Assembly: GCA_947494335.1 (NCBI GenBank)
Contig: CANLUT010000001.1
Span: forward strand, 601,649-665,648
DNA from: Oligoflexales bacterium
GTDB taxonomy: Bacteria; Bdellovibrionota_B; Oligoflexia; Oligoflexales; RGVZ01
Length of the DNA: 64,000 bases
Direction: 5' to 3'
A model generated the notes under the pieces. The model worked only from the letters and a program-made list of their open reading frames with translations, searched no databases and was not told the DNA's origin. Position 1 is the first letter of the stretch; every line of letters begins with the position of its first letter. This document shows positions 55,647-63,823 of this stretch, in pieces. The position numbers were made by a program, and so were the translations under genes.

Positions 55647-55946
55647 ATGACAACAGATCAACTTCGATTTCTAAGTATCGATGACCTGCTCATTCTTATG
55701 CACTTATCGCAGGAAGGAATGAGCGTCACAGATGTGGCCAAGCGCTTGAAGTTGACGCAGCCTGCTGTCACCCAGCGTCTTCGTAAAATGGAAGATGCGT
55801 TCGGACAGAAAATCATTGAGCGTAAAGGTAGGGGCGTTCAGCTAACGACCTTTGGCCGTGGAATTTCGGAGCGTGCGACCTTGGCGCTTTCAGCTTTGAG
55901 CGGTGACACGCCGCCACCCGTCGCAGACACAAATCCAGTCATTTAA
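55647..55946 (+). CDS. Stand-alone LysR-type helix-turn-helix protein
   Basis: A 99-residue protein made almost entirely of a LysR-family winged helix (residues ~10-70: TDVAKRLKLTQPAVTQRLRKMED) plus a short Pro-rich tail. The effector-binding domain, normally ~200 residues, is absent. ATG 55647 is preceded by GGAG, and GTG 55638 is also possible. It would bind DNA without an inducer domain. It overlaps the DUF1232 gene by 8 bp at their 3' ends. Confidence 0.8.
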   Translation: MTTDQLRFLSIDDLLILMHLSQEGMSVTDVAKRLKLTQPAVTQRLRKMEDAFGQKIIERKGRGVQLTTFGRGISERATLALSALSGDTPPPVADTNPVI

Positions 55947-56328
55947 TCGTGATTTCGTTTTCCCAATCTTCAAATTTGTTCAGCTCGGTTTTGATGCGAT
56001 TGATCGCTAAACCAAATACCGTGGCATCGTCCGTAAGACCTAAAATCGGTACGAAGTCAGGTATCACGTCTAGAGGGTCAAGCAGATACAAGATGGCTCC
56101 AACAACAATCAATAGTGAAGCGATGCTGACGTCCTTATACTTTCCGGTAGCCCATGCTTTTGACAGACGAAGCATGAGGTCCAGATCTTTTCTCAAGGTC
56201 TTAAAGACTCGGTCGTTGGAGCGAATTTTTTTCTGAGCTAGTGCGGCAAGTCGATTGACGCCCTTAGGTTTGTTAACCCAGTTTGTGGCTCCTTGGGCTG
56301 CTCTTTTGTAGCTAGAACTATCTTCCAA
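55939..56328 (-). CDS. DUF1232 (YkvA-like) membrane protein
   Basis: A 129-residue protein of the DUF1232 family. The signature LYLLDPLDVIPDFVPILGLTDDATVF spans ~85-110, the region usually predicted to be one or two membrane segments. Start TTG 56328 with GAGG upstream. Function of the family is unknown. Confidence 0.85.
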   Translation of the reverse strand: MEDSSSYKRAAQGATNWVNKPKGVNRLAALAQKKIRSNDRVFKTLRKDLDLMLRLSKAWATGKYKDVSIASLLIVVGAILYLLDPLDVIPDFVPILGLTDDATVFGLAINRIKTELNKFEDWENEITIK

Positions 56329-56419
56329 AATCCACCTCGAGAACAGTTGCTATGAATCAAGTATACGTGGTGCAATAGGGTGGTGCATCGGAATTTTCAC
56401 TTTTTGGGAAATAAAGCCT

Positions 56420-56770
56420 ATGGCGTTAATAGTGGCTGGCGTGATTCGTTACCTGCACATGGCTGTCCTTGCGGTAGCGATGTTGGGTTGGCTGGCACCA
56501 TCGCGGGAGCTTTTGATAGCTTATGCCGTCTTTATGATCTTGACCATGCTCCAGTGGTCGGTTTGTGACAATCGATGCATTTTGACGATCTGGGAACACA
56601 AGCTGAGTGGAGTTGAGTCTGGGCCCGGTGCTGAGTCATTCATCGGGCGGATTCTCACGAAACTGACGGGTCGAAAGCCGTCATCGCGACTTGTTGATGG
56701 CCTCTCTTACTCTATCGGAATCATTTGTCTTCTATTGGCACTGTTCAGGCTCTACGGCATGGTCTCTTGA
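56420..56770 (+). CDS. Small membrane protein, DUF2784-like
   Basis: A 116-residue protein with three hydrophobic helices (~5-22, ~30-50, ~92-113). The centre has QWSVCDNRCILTIWEHKL, which resembles the HW-x-CPLT-xxE region of DUF2784. The ribosome site is weak. No function known. Followed by a bidirectional terminator shared with tig. Confidence 0.65.
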   Translation: MALIVAGVIRYLHMAVLAVAMLGWLAPSRELLIAYAVFMILTMLQWSVCDNRCILTIWEHKLSGVESGPGAESFIGRILTKLTGRKPSSRLVDGLSYSIGIICLLLALFRLYGMVS

Positions 56771-56824
56771 ACGTGTTTTGCGCTGGGTGCATGAACCTCG
56801 CTATCGCTTGCTTGGAAATTTACG

Positions 56825-56859
56825 AAAAAAAGGAGAGGCGGATGGGCCTCTCCTTTTTT
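56825..56859. terminator. Bidirectional terminator
   Basis: AAAAAAGGAGAGGC (56826-56839) pairs perfectly with GCCTCTCCTTTTTT (56846-56859) over 14 bp with a 6-nt loop. The T-runs serve both the plus-strand membrane gene and the minus-strand tig. Confidence 0.9.
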
Positions 56860-56877
56860 GGGTCTATATTGGGGCAC

Positions 56878-58164
56878 TCAGATTGCAACAACTGTTTCCG
56901 ACAATTTTGCCGATGCGATGATGTGATCTAGCGCCATTTCGAAAACAAGATTTTCCTGAAGTCTTGGCTTTACTTGTTTTACGAAGTCTTCAAGTTTTTT
57001 CTCTTCCCATTTATCGGTGCCAGGAACGTTGTCCATAATGTGTTTTCGGACTAACTCGTCAGTCACTTCGAGTTTTTCGTCCTGGGCGACGCCCCAGAGA
57101 ATCAATGTGTTTTGAGCCTTCGTCTTGGCGTTGTCGCGGAAGGATTTACGCACATCTTCGTTACGAAGAAGCTTTTTCTTTTCCTTCTCGTCGCCAATGT
57201 TTAGCTCCATGATCATGCTGTCAATCACCTGATCTACCATGCTTGGAGGGACGTCAAAAGAATTGCGCTGACGCAGTTCATCCATGATCGAAGCCTCAAG
57301 TTTTTGGCGGCGGAGCTGCTTTCCGCGCTTTTCGAGCTGCTTGTTAATTTCAGCCTTCAGTGCATCCATTGTGTCAAAGCCAACATCTTTGGCAAACTCG
57401 TCATTGAGTTCTGGCATGGCCAGTTCTTGAAGGTTCTTTAGGTTGATTTCAAACTCAACGGCCTTTCCAGCCAGAGCGGGATCATTGTAGTCAGCAGGCA
57501 AAGTGATGGTTGCCTTCTTTGTTTCGCCCTTTTTCATGCCAAGGATCGCATTCTCAAGGTCTGCGAAAATTTCCTTAAATCCTAAGGCCACGGGAAACTC
57601 TTCCACGTCCATATTCTCGATCAGGTTGCCATTCTGGTAAACCTTATGGCCGATAAAGGCCAAATGTCCTGCAGCGGCTGCGGCGGTTTCTTCAAGGTTT
57701 TTGGTCTTGGCGTGACGACGACGCAGGAAGTCGACTTCACGAGTCATGGACTCTGGCTTTACTTCGTACTTGTCAGCCTTGAGATCGAGCCCCTTCCAGT
57801 TTTTGACCTTGATTTCAGGCATGACGTCGACAACAGCCGAGAAGTTGAAATCTTTGCCCGTCGTCGGCATGTCCATGTTTTCAACAACAGGAGCTGCAAT
57901 TGGGTTGATTTTCTTTTCTTTAAGAACGTCGAATAGGTGCTTGTTGATTAACTTCTCTCCGACTTCGCCGCGCACACTGTCGCCGTAAAGCTTTTTGATG
58001 ACATTTAGTGGAGCTTTGCCTGGGCGAAAGCCTTGTAGTTTCGCTTTCTTCTGGACGTTGCGGTAAGCGTCTTCGAAGGCCATCTCTACGAGATCAGCTG
58101 TCAAAGCGACCTTAATGCGTCGCTGTACGGTATTAATTTCTTCTACGGAGGTGGTTAGGGACAT
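56878..58164 (-). CDS. tig: Trigger factor
   Basis: A 428-residue ribosome-bound chaperone with peptidyl-prolyl isomerase domain. The ribosome-binding loop GFRPGKAPLNVIKK is near residue 45, the FKBP-like domain (~165-245), and a long helical C-terminal chaperone domain follows. ATG 58164 has AGGAG 7 nt upstream; a longer frame to 58200 adds 12 residues without support. In many bacteria tig directly precedes clpP-clpX-lon; here about 3.9 kb and five genes lie between tig and clpP. Confidence 0.96.
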   Translation of the reverse strand: MSLTTSVEEINTVQRRIKVALTADLVEMAFEDAYRNVQKKAKLQGFRPGKAPLNVIKKLYGDSVRGEVGEKLINKHLFDVLKEKKINPIAAPVVENMDMPTTGKDFNFSAVVDVMPEIKVKNWKGLDLKADKYEVKPESMTREVDFLRRRHAKTKNLEETAAAAAGHLAFIGHKVYQNGNLIENMDVEEFPVALGFKEIFADLENAILGMKKGETKKATITLPADYNDPALAGKAVEFEINLKNLQELAMPELNDEFAKDVGFDTMDALKAEINKQLEKRGKQLRRQKLEASIMDELRQRNSFDVPPSMVDQVIDSMIMELNIGDEKEKKKLLRNEDVRKSFRDNAKTKAQNTLILWGVAQDEKLEVTDELVRKHIMDNVPGTDKWEEKKLEDFVKQVKPRLQENLVFEMALDHIIASAKLSETVVAI

Positions 58165-58341
58165 GGTTGGTCTCCTGTTGGTCTGTCTTGTGGCCCTCAT
58201 CAGAGCCGGTTTGGATCTAAAAATTAGGGCCTTTCTGATACCAGTTAAAAGGCCAGAGGGAAAGGATTTTTCCCTTGATCAAGCAGCTAATTGCCCCCAA
58301 AATGAAAGGAAGAGGTCTTAGATAGAATAGGGGAGTGCTTC

Positions 58342-58491
58342 ATGGCGCGTCTTTGGCGATCAGTGGCGTTTTTGGCTATTTGTTTTGCAGCTGTTGTGGC
58401 TATGCGTATCTATTTGAATAGACAGGTTGAATTGGCTAGGGCGACCCAAAATTACGACGATGGGATCGAAACCACCCCTGCAAACCGTTGA
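58342..58491 (+). CDS. 49-residue single-span membrane peptide
   Basis: ATG 58342 to TGA 58491, with GGGGAG well placed upstream. Residues 5-25 (RSVAFLAICFAAVVAMRIYL) make one transmembrane helix with a basic residue on either side, then a short polar tail. No family recognised. The ribosome site and clean helix make it more likely real than chance. Confidence 0.6.
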   Translation: MARLWRSVAFLAICFAAVVAMRIYLNRQVELARATQNYDDGIETTPANR

Positions 58492-58509
58492 GTTTGGGTT
58501 AGCAAACCC

Positions 58510-59544
58510 TTAGTCGAGTTGGTGGAGCGATAGCTTCTGAAATACGGCGAGATGGCGCGCAAGCGTGCTGATTTCGCCCTTTGTGACCCTGAGTCCAAGT
58601 CCTGACTCCGAGGACGTTTTGGTTGGCTTGATGGTGTCTCCAAATCCCTGAAATGCAGGGATGTAGTCGGCCCAGTTGGTTGTTGTCATCTGAGCGGCGG
58701 CGCCGGCATCCTTAAGTTCTTCAAGGGAGACGGTAAATTGATCGTAGGGCGCCTTTGCCTCAATTTTTACCAATAGCTTCATGATCTGTGGGATCGCTTC
58801 GGGAATTTCGCGAAGCTTCGGATTTGATTTTGTAAATGTCGTTACAAACTTTGCGAACTGGCTCAAAGCAGCGCGATTTTGCATGTACAACGTCGTAGCG
58901 CGGTAACTGTCCAGTTTTGATCCGAGAACGCCCTCGGAGCATAATATATCGAGAAGCAGTTTTACTTTTTGTGGTGGGTCACCGAAGACTAGGGTTAATT
59001 CGTCTTCAATCACTTTGCGTGCAATATTCCACTCTTTGCCATCTTTTGATCCGTCACGATGCCACAAGAGTTCCATGGTATGCATCATGCGTAAGGTGTT
59101 GTGGTAAGGTTTCGCGCTCACGCCCTGGGCCGGTGGCGGAACAGTGCCGCCTGCCGCCTCGATCACTTTCAGGCGATCGTTAGTGACCCGCAGTCGACCG
59201 CTTAATGCACTCATAAGCCCAACGAACCACTTTGGAATCTGGCGCATTAGTTTGCCAAAGTCATCGAGAGAAATATGGGTGATTTCGGCATCCATCGAAG
59301 CTTTTACCGATGCGCTGCGAGGCATGCGGTCAAATAATGCCATTTCGCCAACCATGCCACCTTCCGGAATGCGCGCGAGGATAACTTCCTTGCCGCCTTG
59401 CTCGAAATACACAACAAGCTCGCCTTTACGTACGAGGTACATCCCGTCCGCACTGTCACCAGCCTTGAAGACAACGGCGCCGGCTTTCAACGATTTATTG
59501 GTTCCCGCCAAGGGTCTTAATCTCCCAAGAAGATGTCTTTCCAA
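58510..59544 (-). CDS. Cyclic-nucleotide-binding domain protein
   Basis: A 344-residue soluble protein. Residues ~5-120 are a CRP-type cNMP-binding domain; the phosphate-binding cassette is seen as VGEMALFDRMPRSASVKA. No helix-turn-helix follows: residues ~165-344 form a helical domain of unknown type, which includes RDGSKDGKEWNI. Binding of cAMP fits the Arg in the cassette. The start is TTG 59544, the only in-frame candidate after an upstream stop, with no clear ribosome site. It could read out the cAMP made by a cyclase such as that at 32.4 kb. Confidence 0.85.
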   Translation of the reverse strand: MERHLLGRLRPLAGTNKSLKAGAVVFKAGDSADGMYLVRKGELVVYFEQGGKEVILARIPEGGMVGEMALFDRMPRSASVKASMDAEITHISLDDFGKLMRQIPKWFVGLMSALSGRLRVTNDRLKVIEAAGGTVPPPAQGVSAKPYHNTLRMMHTMELLWHRDGSKDGKEWNIARKVIEDELTLVFGDPPQKVKLLLDILCSEGVLGSKLDSYRATTLYMQNRAALSQFAKFVTTFTKSNPKLREIPEAIPQIMKLLVKIEAKAPYDQFTVSLEELKDAGAAAQMTTTNWADYIPAFQGFGDTIKPTKTSSESGLGLRVTKGEISTLARHLAVFQKLSLHQLD

Positions 59545-59778
59545 GGGAGAATATCGGCTGATTTGGGCCTGGCGTTAGTCCTTAGCTTAGCGCCTCCCGG
59601 GGTTCTTCAGAAAATGGGGGCTCTTTGTCAAATTCCCAAAATCCAGGCTCTGCCCGAGGATAACCCTCTATAATTAGGCATAATAATATTTATTTATATT
59701 AAAATTTGTATGGACTTTAATAAAATATGTGATACCATCCGGGGCGATTTCTAACAGTAGACATTGGTTGAGGATCTG

Positions 59779-61158
59779 ATGCGTAAGCATGGAGTGAGAG
59801 TATTAAGCGCGATAGCCCTTATTTTGGGGTTATCTCTTTCCGCATTTGCTGCAACCTTGAATGACATTCAGCAAAATCCTGATCCTGCCTTTTTTGAAGA
59901 GCTTTCAGAGCGACTTGGCTGTGAGCAAGCGGCGCAATGGGTAGCTCAACCTGCCGGGGGTGCTGATGAGTTTCTGGCAACTCTGACGACTATGAAAGAT
60001 GAGGCAAAAAAGCGGTCTGGCCGCGAAGATCGTGCGCGCTCTTGGTATGCCTTAATCAAACAGAACTTTTTCAACAGCAAAAAAACTGCTGAACAATGTT
60101 CACCTTCGAATGGGCGAACAAATAATGACGGTTTGTCAGCATTACTGAGCAAATTTCCGGAAGGACTGGTCGTCGTGGGGCTTGGGGGATTCGGTAGTCA
60201 CAAAGCCTCCGAAGGAACTCTGACGACATCCTTTGATGCATGGAACAAAACACACCAGCAAGCCATTGCGACAGGTAAATTAAAATTTATGCGTGTTGAG
60301 TGTTCGTTTAGCTACTCGCCTGACGAATCATTCTGTGCGGTTGACATGCTTAAAACTATTGAAACTACGCTTGCGACGCAAGATCCGTCCGGCAAAATGC
60401 GACTTCTTTTGTGGGGCTATTCCAAAGGTGGCATCAGTGCCCTTGAAATGTTGAGGACGACCCCGTGGCTTAGAGATCGCACGGCAGCTGTTGTCAGTGT
60501 TGGTACGCCGTTTCAAGGTTCAGCTTTGATTGATCGGATGGCCGTCGCTGTGGACAAGTTCGTGGCCAATAGTCAAATTCCAGGAACCCCTGATGCTATG
60601 GGTGCAGACACCATCATGAAGCTAATTCAAATGTGGATTGGCGGTGCTAGGGCTGATGTTGACGATATTATGAAAAACTTTGCGAAAGTGCGCGAGGGCG
60701 TACATTCCCTAACGACAAAGTCGCGCGCCGTTAGCCTCAGTCGAAACCTAACAACCGGGGCGTTTCTTCGCTCGAATGGTTCAAAAATTCCAGTATATCA
60801 AATAGCCGGGATCTTAGACCCATCCAGGATGGTGGGTATACCTGTGATGTCGGTTAAGGGTGGTAAGCTTGTTGCCGTGGATAGGTCTTACGACGTTCTG
60901 CACGCAGGTCAACTAACTGCCATGATGTCATCAGTGACAAAGCCGCTGTCTGATTCATGTGTCGCGTTGGAAGATGCTTTGTTGCCACTCGGTCCTGCTC
61001 GCGCCGCTGGATTAGACCCGCATTTTTTGGCGCTGCTGCGCCTTGATCACCTTGGACTTAGGTTTCACCGTCTTCCGAATGAATTAAAGCACGGTGTACC
61101 CGACCAAGCTCTGGTTGATGCGGCCTTGGCGACGATTGCAAGGAGGTCGATACCATGA
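59779..61158 (+). CDS. Exported serine-hydrolase-like protein (alpha/beta hydrolase fold)
   Basis: A 459-residue protein with GAGG before ATG 59779 and a signal peptide ending AFA (residue 24). The nucleophile elbow is GYSKG with Ser215, inside LLLWGYSKGGISALEM, typical of lipases and other alpha/beta hydrolases; a GTPFQGS loop follows. A candidate catalytic His is in VLHAGQLT near residue 375. It is the first of four consecutive secreted genes and its stop overlaps the next start by 4 bp. Upstream (59640-59760) is markedly AT-rich and probably holds the promoter. Confidence 0.82.
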   Translation: MRKHGVRVLSAIALILGLSLSAFAATLNDIQQNPDPAFFEELSERLGCEQAAQWVAQPAGGADEFLATLTTMKDEAKKRSGREDRARSWYALIKQNFFNSKKTAEQCSPSNGRTNNDGLSALLSKFPEGLVVVGLGGFGSHKASEGTLTTSFDAWNKTHQQAIATGKLKFMRVECSFSYSPDESFCAVDMLKTIETTLATQDPSGKMRLLLWGYSKGGISALEMLRTTPWLRDRTAAVVSVGTPFQGSALIDRMAVAVDKFVANSQIPGTPDAMGADTIMKLIQMWIGGARADVDDIMKNFAKVREGVHSLTTKSRAVSLSRNLTTGAFLRSNGSKIPVYQIAGILDPSRMVGIPVMSVKGGKLVAVDRSYDVLHAGQLTAMMSSVTKPLSDSCVALEDALLPLGPARAAGLDPHFLALLRLDHLGLRFHRLPNELKHGVPDQALVDAALATIARRSIP

Positions 61159-62483
61159 TGATGCTGACCAGGCTATTCATCGTTTTTTTGGCGATGACCA
61201 CCAGCAGTGAGCTACGCGCGCAAACAGCGGCGGCATTTAATGCTTCACCCGTTGCATTTACGACATTTAGGTCCTCGATGCCTGATGAAAAAGCAGCCCC
61301 GATTATCGAATCGATGACCCGGCATTTGAGATCAGCCATTGTTGATGTTTATGCCAATGAAATGATTGGCAGCATGTCGGAATTCGCTCCCCAGCTGCCC
61401 CCAGCTGTTTTGGGTAGCTCAGGCTACGCGATAGGTGAGATCGATAGAGCACTTGAAACGCGGGTAATGCCAGAAATCAGGCCAGTTCTAAAGTCGTTGT
61501 CGAAAGATGAAGCAATTAAATTTGATATTGAATTTATGTGGGCGGATGCAGTCGCACTCGAGCAGTTGCCAGCTTCGTCCCTATCGACCTCGGCTTTGAT
61601 TGGCGTGCTGCGCATGAGTGGACGCCAAGATGCGGCAATGCTGCTTGATATCCGTTGGCTTGACATTGATGAGCACGATCCAGAGGGCGCTCTGCGTAAA
61701 CGGCTGCAGTCAGATGATATGCTGAGAAAACTGGCCTCCGGGCGTAAGGGTGAATGGACACCGTGGACGGCCACGGTGAAGATGATCATTGATTGTGACG
61801 GAATTCGAATTGATCAGGAAGGGCTTCTCATTCCGGCAGGATTCTATAAGCCAACTAAAATTGAAAAGCCGGGCGTCATGGTTGAGATGGTGACCTATGC
61901 GCCGATGCACTTCCCATACAATACGGACGGTACGATCGGTCCGACAGATATGGCTCGTTTAAGTTTTAAACGTCACTATGGAAGCGAAGAGCAGCGCAAC
62001 GACAGTGATTTGCGCCTGGCATTTGGACAATGGACTCCAGAGGGTTTTAAAATTGTCGAGAGTGCTAAATGCGCGAGCATGGTGGAACGTATTCCAACGA
62101 TTCACGGACGTGTGGTCTTTGCGGAGTCTACCTGGTGGGGATCTGTGGTCGGTTGGCTCCGATCATGGTTTGTCACACAGATTTCGACAAAGATTTTACT
62201 GCAAGATTTGAGTATTAGCTACGATCGGGACTCTCATAAAATCTCTGTAGACCCGCGTAAAAGCATTATCCCGATCGTTGTTTCATCCAATGATGTATTG
62301 AGCGGAGGAAAGCCTTACGTTCTTGATCCAAGGGCAGGAGTCTTCGGTATCAATCTTTATGAGCGATTTGTCGGTTCGCAGATCGCAGACGGTCTGTCGG
62401 CTGACTTAAATAAAACATTAACGGACGCTGATGCCGCTCTGTCTCAGATGATTCTGGGTATCGCGGGCGGCATTCTGGAGTAG
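61155..62483 (+). CDS. Exported protein of unknown function
   Basis: A 442-residue protein with a signal peptide (cleavage after LRA, about residue 22) and GGAGG 8 nt before ATG 61155. No domain recognised. The C-terminal end has a Gly/Ala/Leu-rich hydrophobic stretch. The 4-bp overlap with the hydrolase gene and the 5-bp gap to the next gene imply co-expression and a shared process. Confidence 0.75.
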   Translation: MMMLTRLFIVFLAMTTSSELRAQTAAAFNASPVAFTTFRSSMPDEKAAPIIESMTRHLRSAIVDVYANEMIGSMSEFAPQLPPAVLGSSGYAIGEIDRALETRVMPEIRPVLKSLSKDEAIKFDIEFMWADAVALEQLPASSLSTSALIGVLRMSGRQDAAMLLDIRWLDIDEHDPEGALRKRLQSDDMLRKLASGRKGEWTPWTATVKMIIDCDGIRIDQEGLLIPAGFYKPTKIEKPGVMVEMVTYAPMHFPYNTDGTIGPTDMARLSFKRHYGSEEQRNDSDLRLAFGQWTPEGFKIVESAKCASMVERIPTIHGRVVFAESTWWGSVVGWLRSWFVTQISTKILLQDLSISYDRDSHKISVDPRKSIIPIVVSSNDVLSGGKPYVLDPRAGVFGINLYERFVGSQIADGLSADLNKTLTDADAALSQMILGIAGGILE

Positions 62484-62488
62484 AGATT

Positions 62489-63097
62489 ATGAATTTGTCG
62501 AAGCTTATCCTAGTCAATACGCTATTCTTCATTGCTGCATCCGCTTGGGCCTCCGATCGTGAGCGCCTTTTGCCGCTGTTTAGCGATCGGTATCACAATG
62601 CCTATTTTTCGGGACGCTGCGGCGATAATATTATTAATTTTCTGCGTAAGGCTAATGAGCAAGGTATAGATACGCGCAATATCAGTATGGTGTTGATTCA
62701 GAATAAAGGGTTTTCTGGCTTTGGTATGGTCAATGCCGAAGCCGCGCGTGACTCCGTTCGCGGTGTGCCCGTCGCATCAGAAAAAAATTGGTATCATCAT
62801 GTGATCGCTATTGATAGCGAGGGCTTTGTGTATGATTTTGATTATACCGAGCGTCCCTTGATAACAGACCTGAATACATACGCCGAAAAAATGTTTCTCA
62901 ACGAGCCTGAATGCATTGGAGGGCGTCCTTCAGGTGAGTTTTGCATTGGTCGAACCGATAAGCTTAATGACTACACGATCAAAATTATCCCATCTGATGT
63001 CGCCATTTCAGGCGAAGATGATGCGACTGAATTGCCTTCAGTTAATTTGAAATCATTCCTGCAAAATTGGAAGGATCTGTTGAAAGGTCGGCCATAG
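62489..63097 (+). CDS. Exported papain-fold amidase-like protein (NTAQ1-like)
   Basis: A 202-residue protein with a signal peptide (residues 1-18). It contains the order of residues of N-terminal glutamine amidohydrolases: Cys44 (GRCGDNI), His104 (NWYHHVIAI) and Asp116 (FVYDFDY). The eukaryotic family has CxxxN, YHV and VYDLD at similar distances. Such enzymes deamidate glutamine through a Cys-His-Asp triad. Outside the cell this would be a secreted deamidase. The overall similarity is confined to these motifs, so it could be another papain-fold enzyme. Confidence 0.75.
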   Translation: MNLSKLILVNTLFFIAASAWASDRERLLPLFSDRYHNAYFSGRCGDNIINFLRKANEQGIDTRNISMVLIQNKGFSGFGMVNAEAARDSVRGVPVASEKNWYHHVIAIDSEGFVYDFDYTERPLITDLNTYAEKMFLNEPECIGGRPSGEFCIGRTDKLNDYTIKIIPSDVAISGEDDATELPSVNLKSFLQNWKDLLKGRP

Positions 63098-63180
63098 GTC
63101 GTTTCCAGTGATTGCGCGTTCACGTAGCGGCTGTTAGAGTGTTTAGGATTGTTAATGCTCACAAGCCCGCGAGTTGATTT

Positions 63181-63648
63181 ATGAGAATTTGGAATTCACA
63201 CTACATCTCGATTGCGCTAATTGGATTTTTCATGGCAACGAAGGTTGAAGCCATCACGCTATTCGGCGGAAGCTTTGTTTCACTTGCTGTACCGTCATCA
63301 GAAAAGAAGGTCTCCATAAACAAAGCCCGATTTGGCAAGCAAGAGCTTTGTGGAATCGAGCTTAAGTCCAATGTCATCGTACTGAACACTAAAGTTTGGC
63401 AGCAGTTGGCATCTTTGCTCGACGTTCACGAAGTTCACGATGACCGTGTTTTTCAGTCAGTTGAACCCTCAATTACGACAGACTATTCGCCGCGTCTTCG
63501 TTACGTGTTCAGTCGTCTCGATGCTGACTACAGCACATTTGTGTTTCGCTCAAAAGACGGGTCAAATCTGAGTGACATTGCCAAATCCCTGCTGGGTGCG
63601 GCATCGAGTGAGGTCGGCCTGATCGCTGTCGGCTATTCATGCGACTAG
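63181..63648 (+). CDS. Exported protein of unknown function
   Basis: A 155-residue protein with a signal peptide (cleavage after VEA, residue 24). The mature domain is about 130 residues, mixed alpha/beta, with two cysteines (ELCGIEL and the near-terminal SCD) that could form one disulfide. No family recognised. No ribosome site is evident; it lies 83 bp after the deamidase-like gene and may be the last gene of that cassette. Confidence 0.65.
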   Translation: MRIWNSHYISIALIGFFMATKVEAITLFGGSFVSLAVPSSEKKVSINKARFGKQELCGIELKSNVIVLNTKVWQQLASLLDVHEVHDDRVFQSVEPSITTDYSPRLRYVFSRLDADYSTFVFRSKDGSNLSDIAKSLLGAASSEVGLIAVGYSCD

Positions 63649-63772
63649 TTCAGTCAGAATGGTTTGCATAGCGCCCAAATTGCGGCAGTGCGGTAACATT
63701 TTATAACCAAAAGCGGCACTTTGACGCGCGAGGAAAAAAGCATTTTCTCCGTTGAATTGGCGGACTTGCGCC

Positions 63773-63823
63773 TTTGTTTGCTCCTTGCTACTCTCAGGGT
63801 GAAATTAGCAAGGAGCAAATAAG
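63773..63823 (+). promoter_or_regulatory. Long hairpin sequestering the ribosome binding site
   Basis: TTTGCTCCTTGCTA (63777-63790) and TAGCAAGGAGCAAA (63806-63819) are perfect reverse complements over 14 bp, with loop CTCTCAGGGTGAAAT. Counting G-U pairs the stem extends to 18 bp (63773-63790 with 63806-63823). The AAGGAG ribosome site (63810-63815) lies in the 3' arm, directly before ATG 63824. No T-run follows, so it is not a terminator. It looks like a leader that masks translation until opened by heat, an RNA, a protein or a ligand. Confidence 0.6.

Noticed and set aside
59660-59740. TATAAT at ~59669 and AT-rich stretch as a defined promoter
   Set aside because: No -35 at a suitable spacing for any of the possible -10 boxes; only a general AT-rich promoter region can be claimed.
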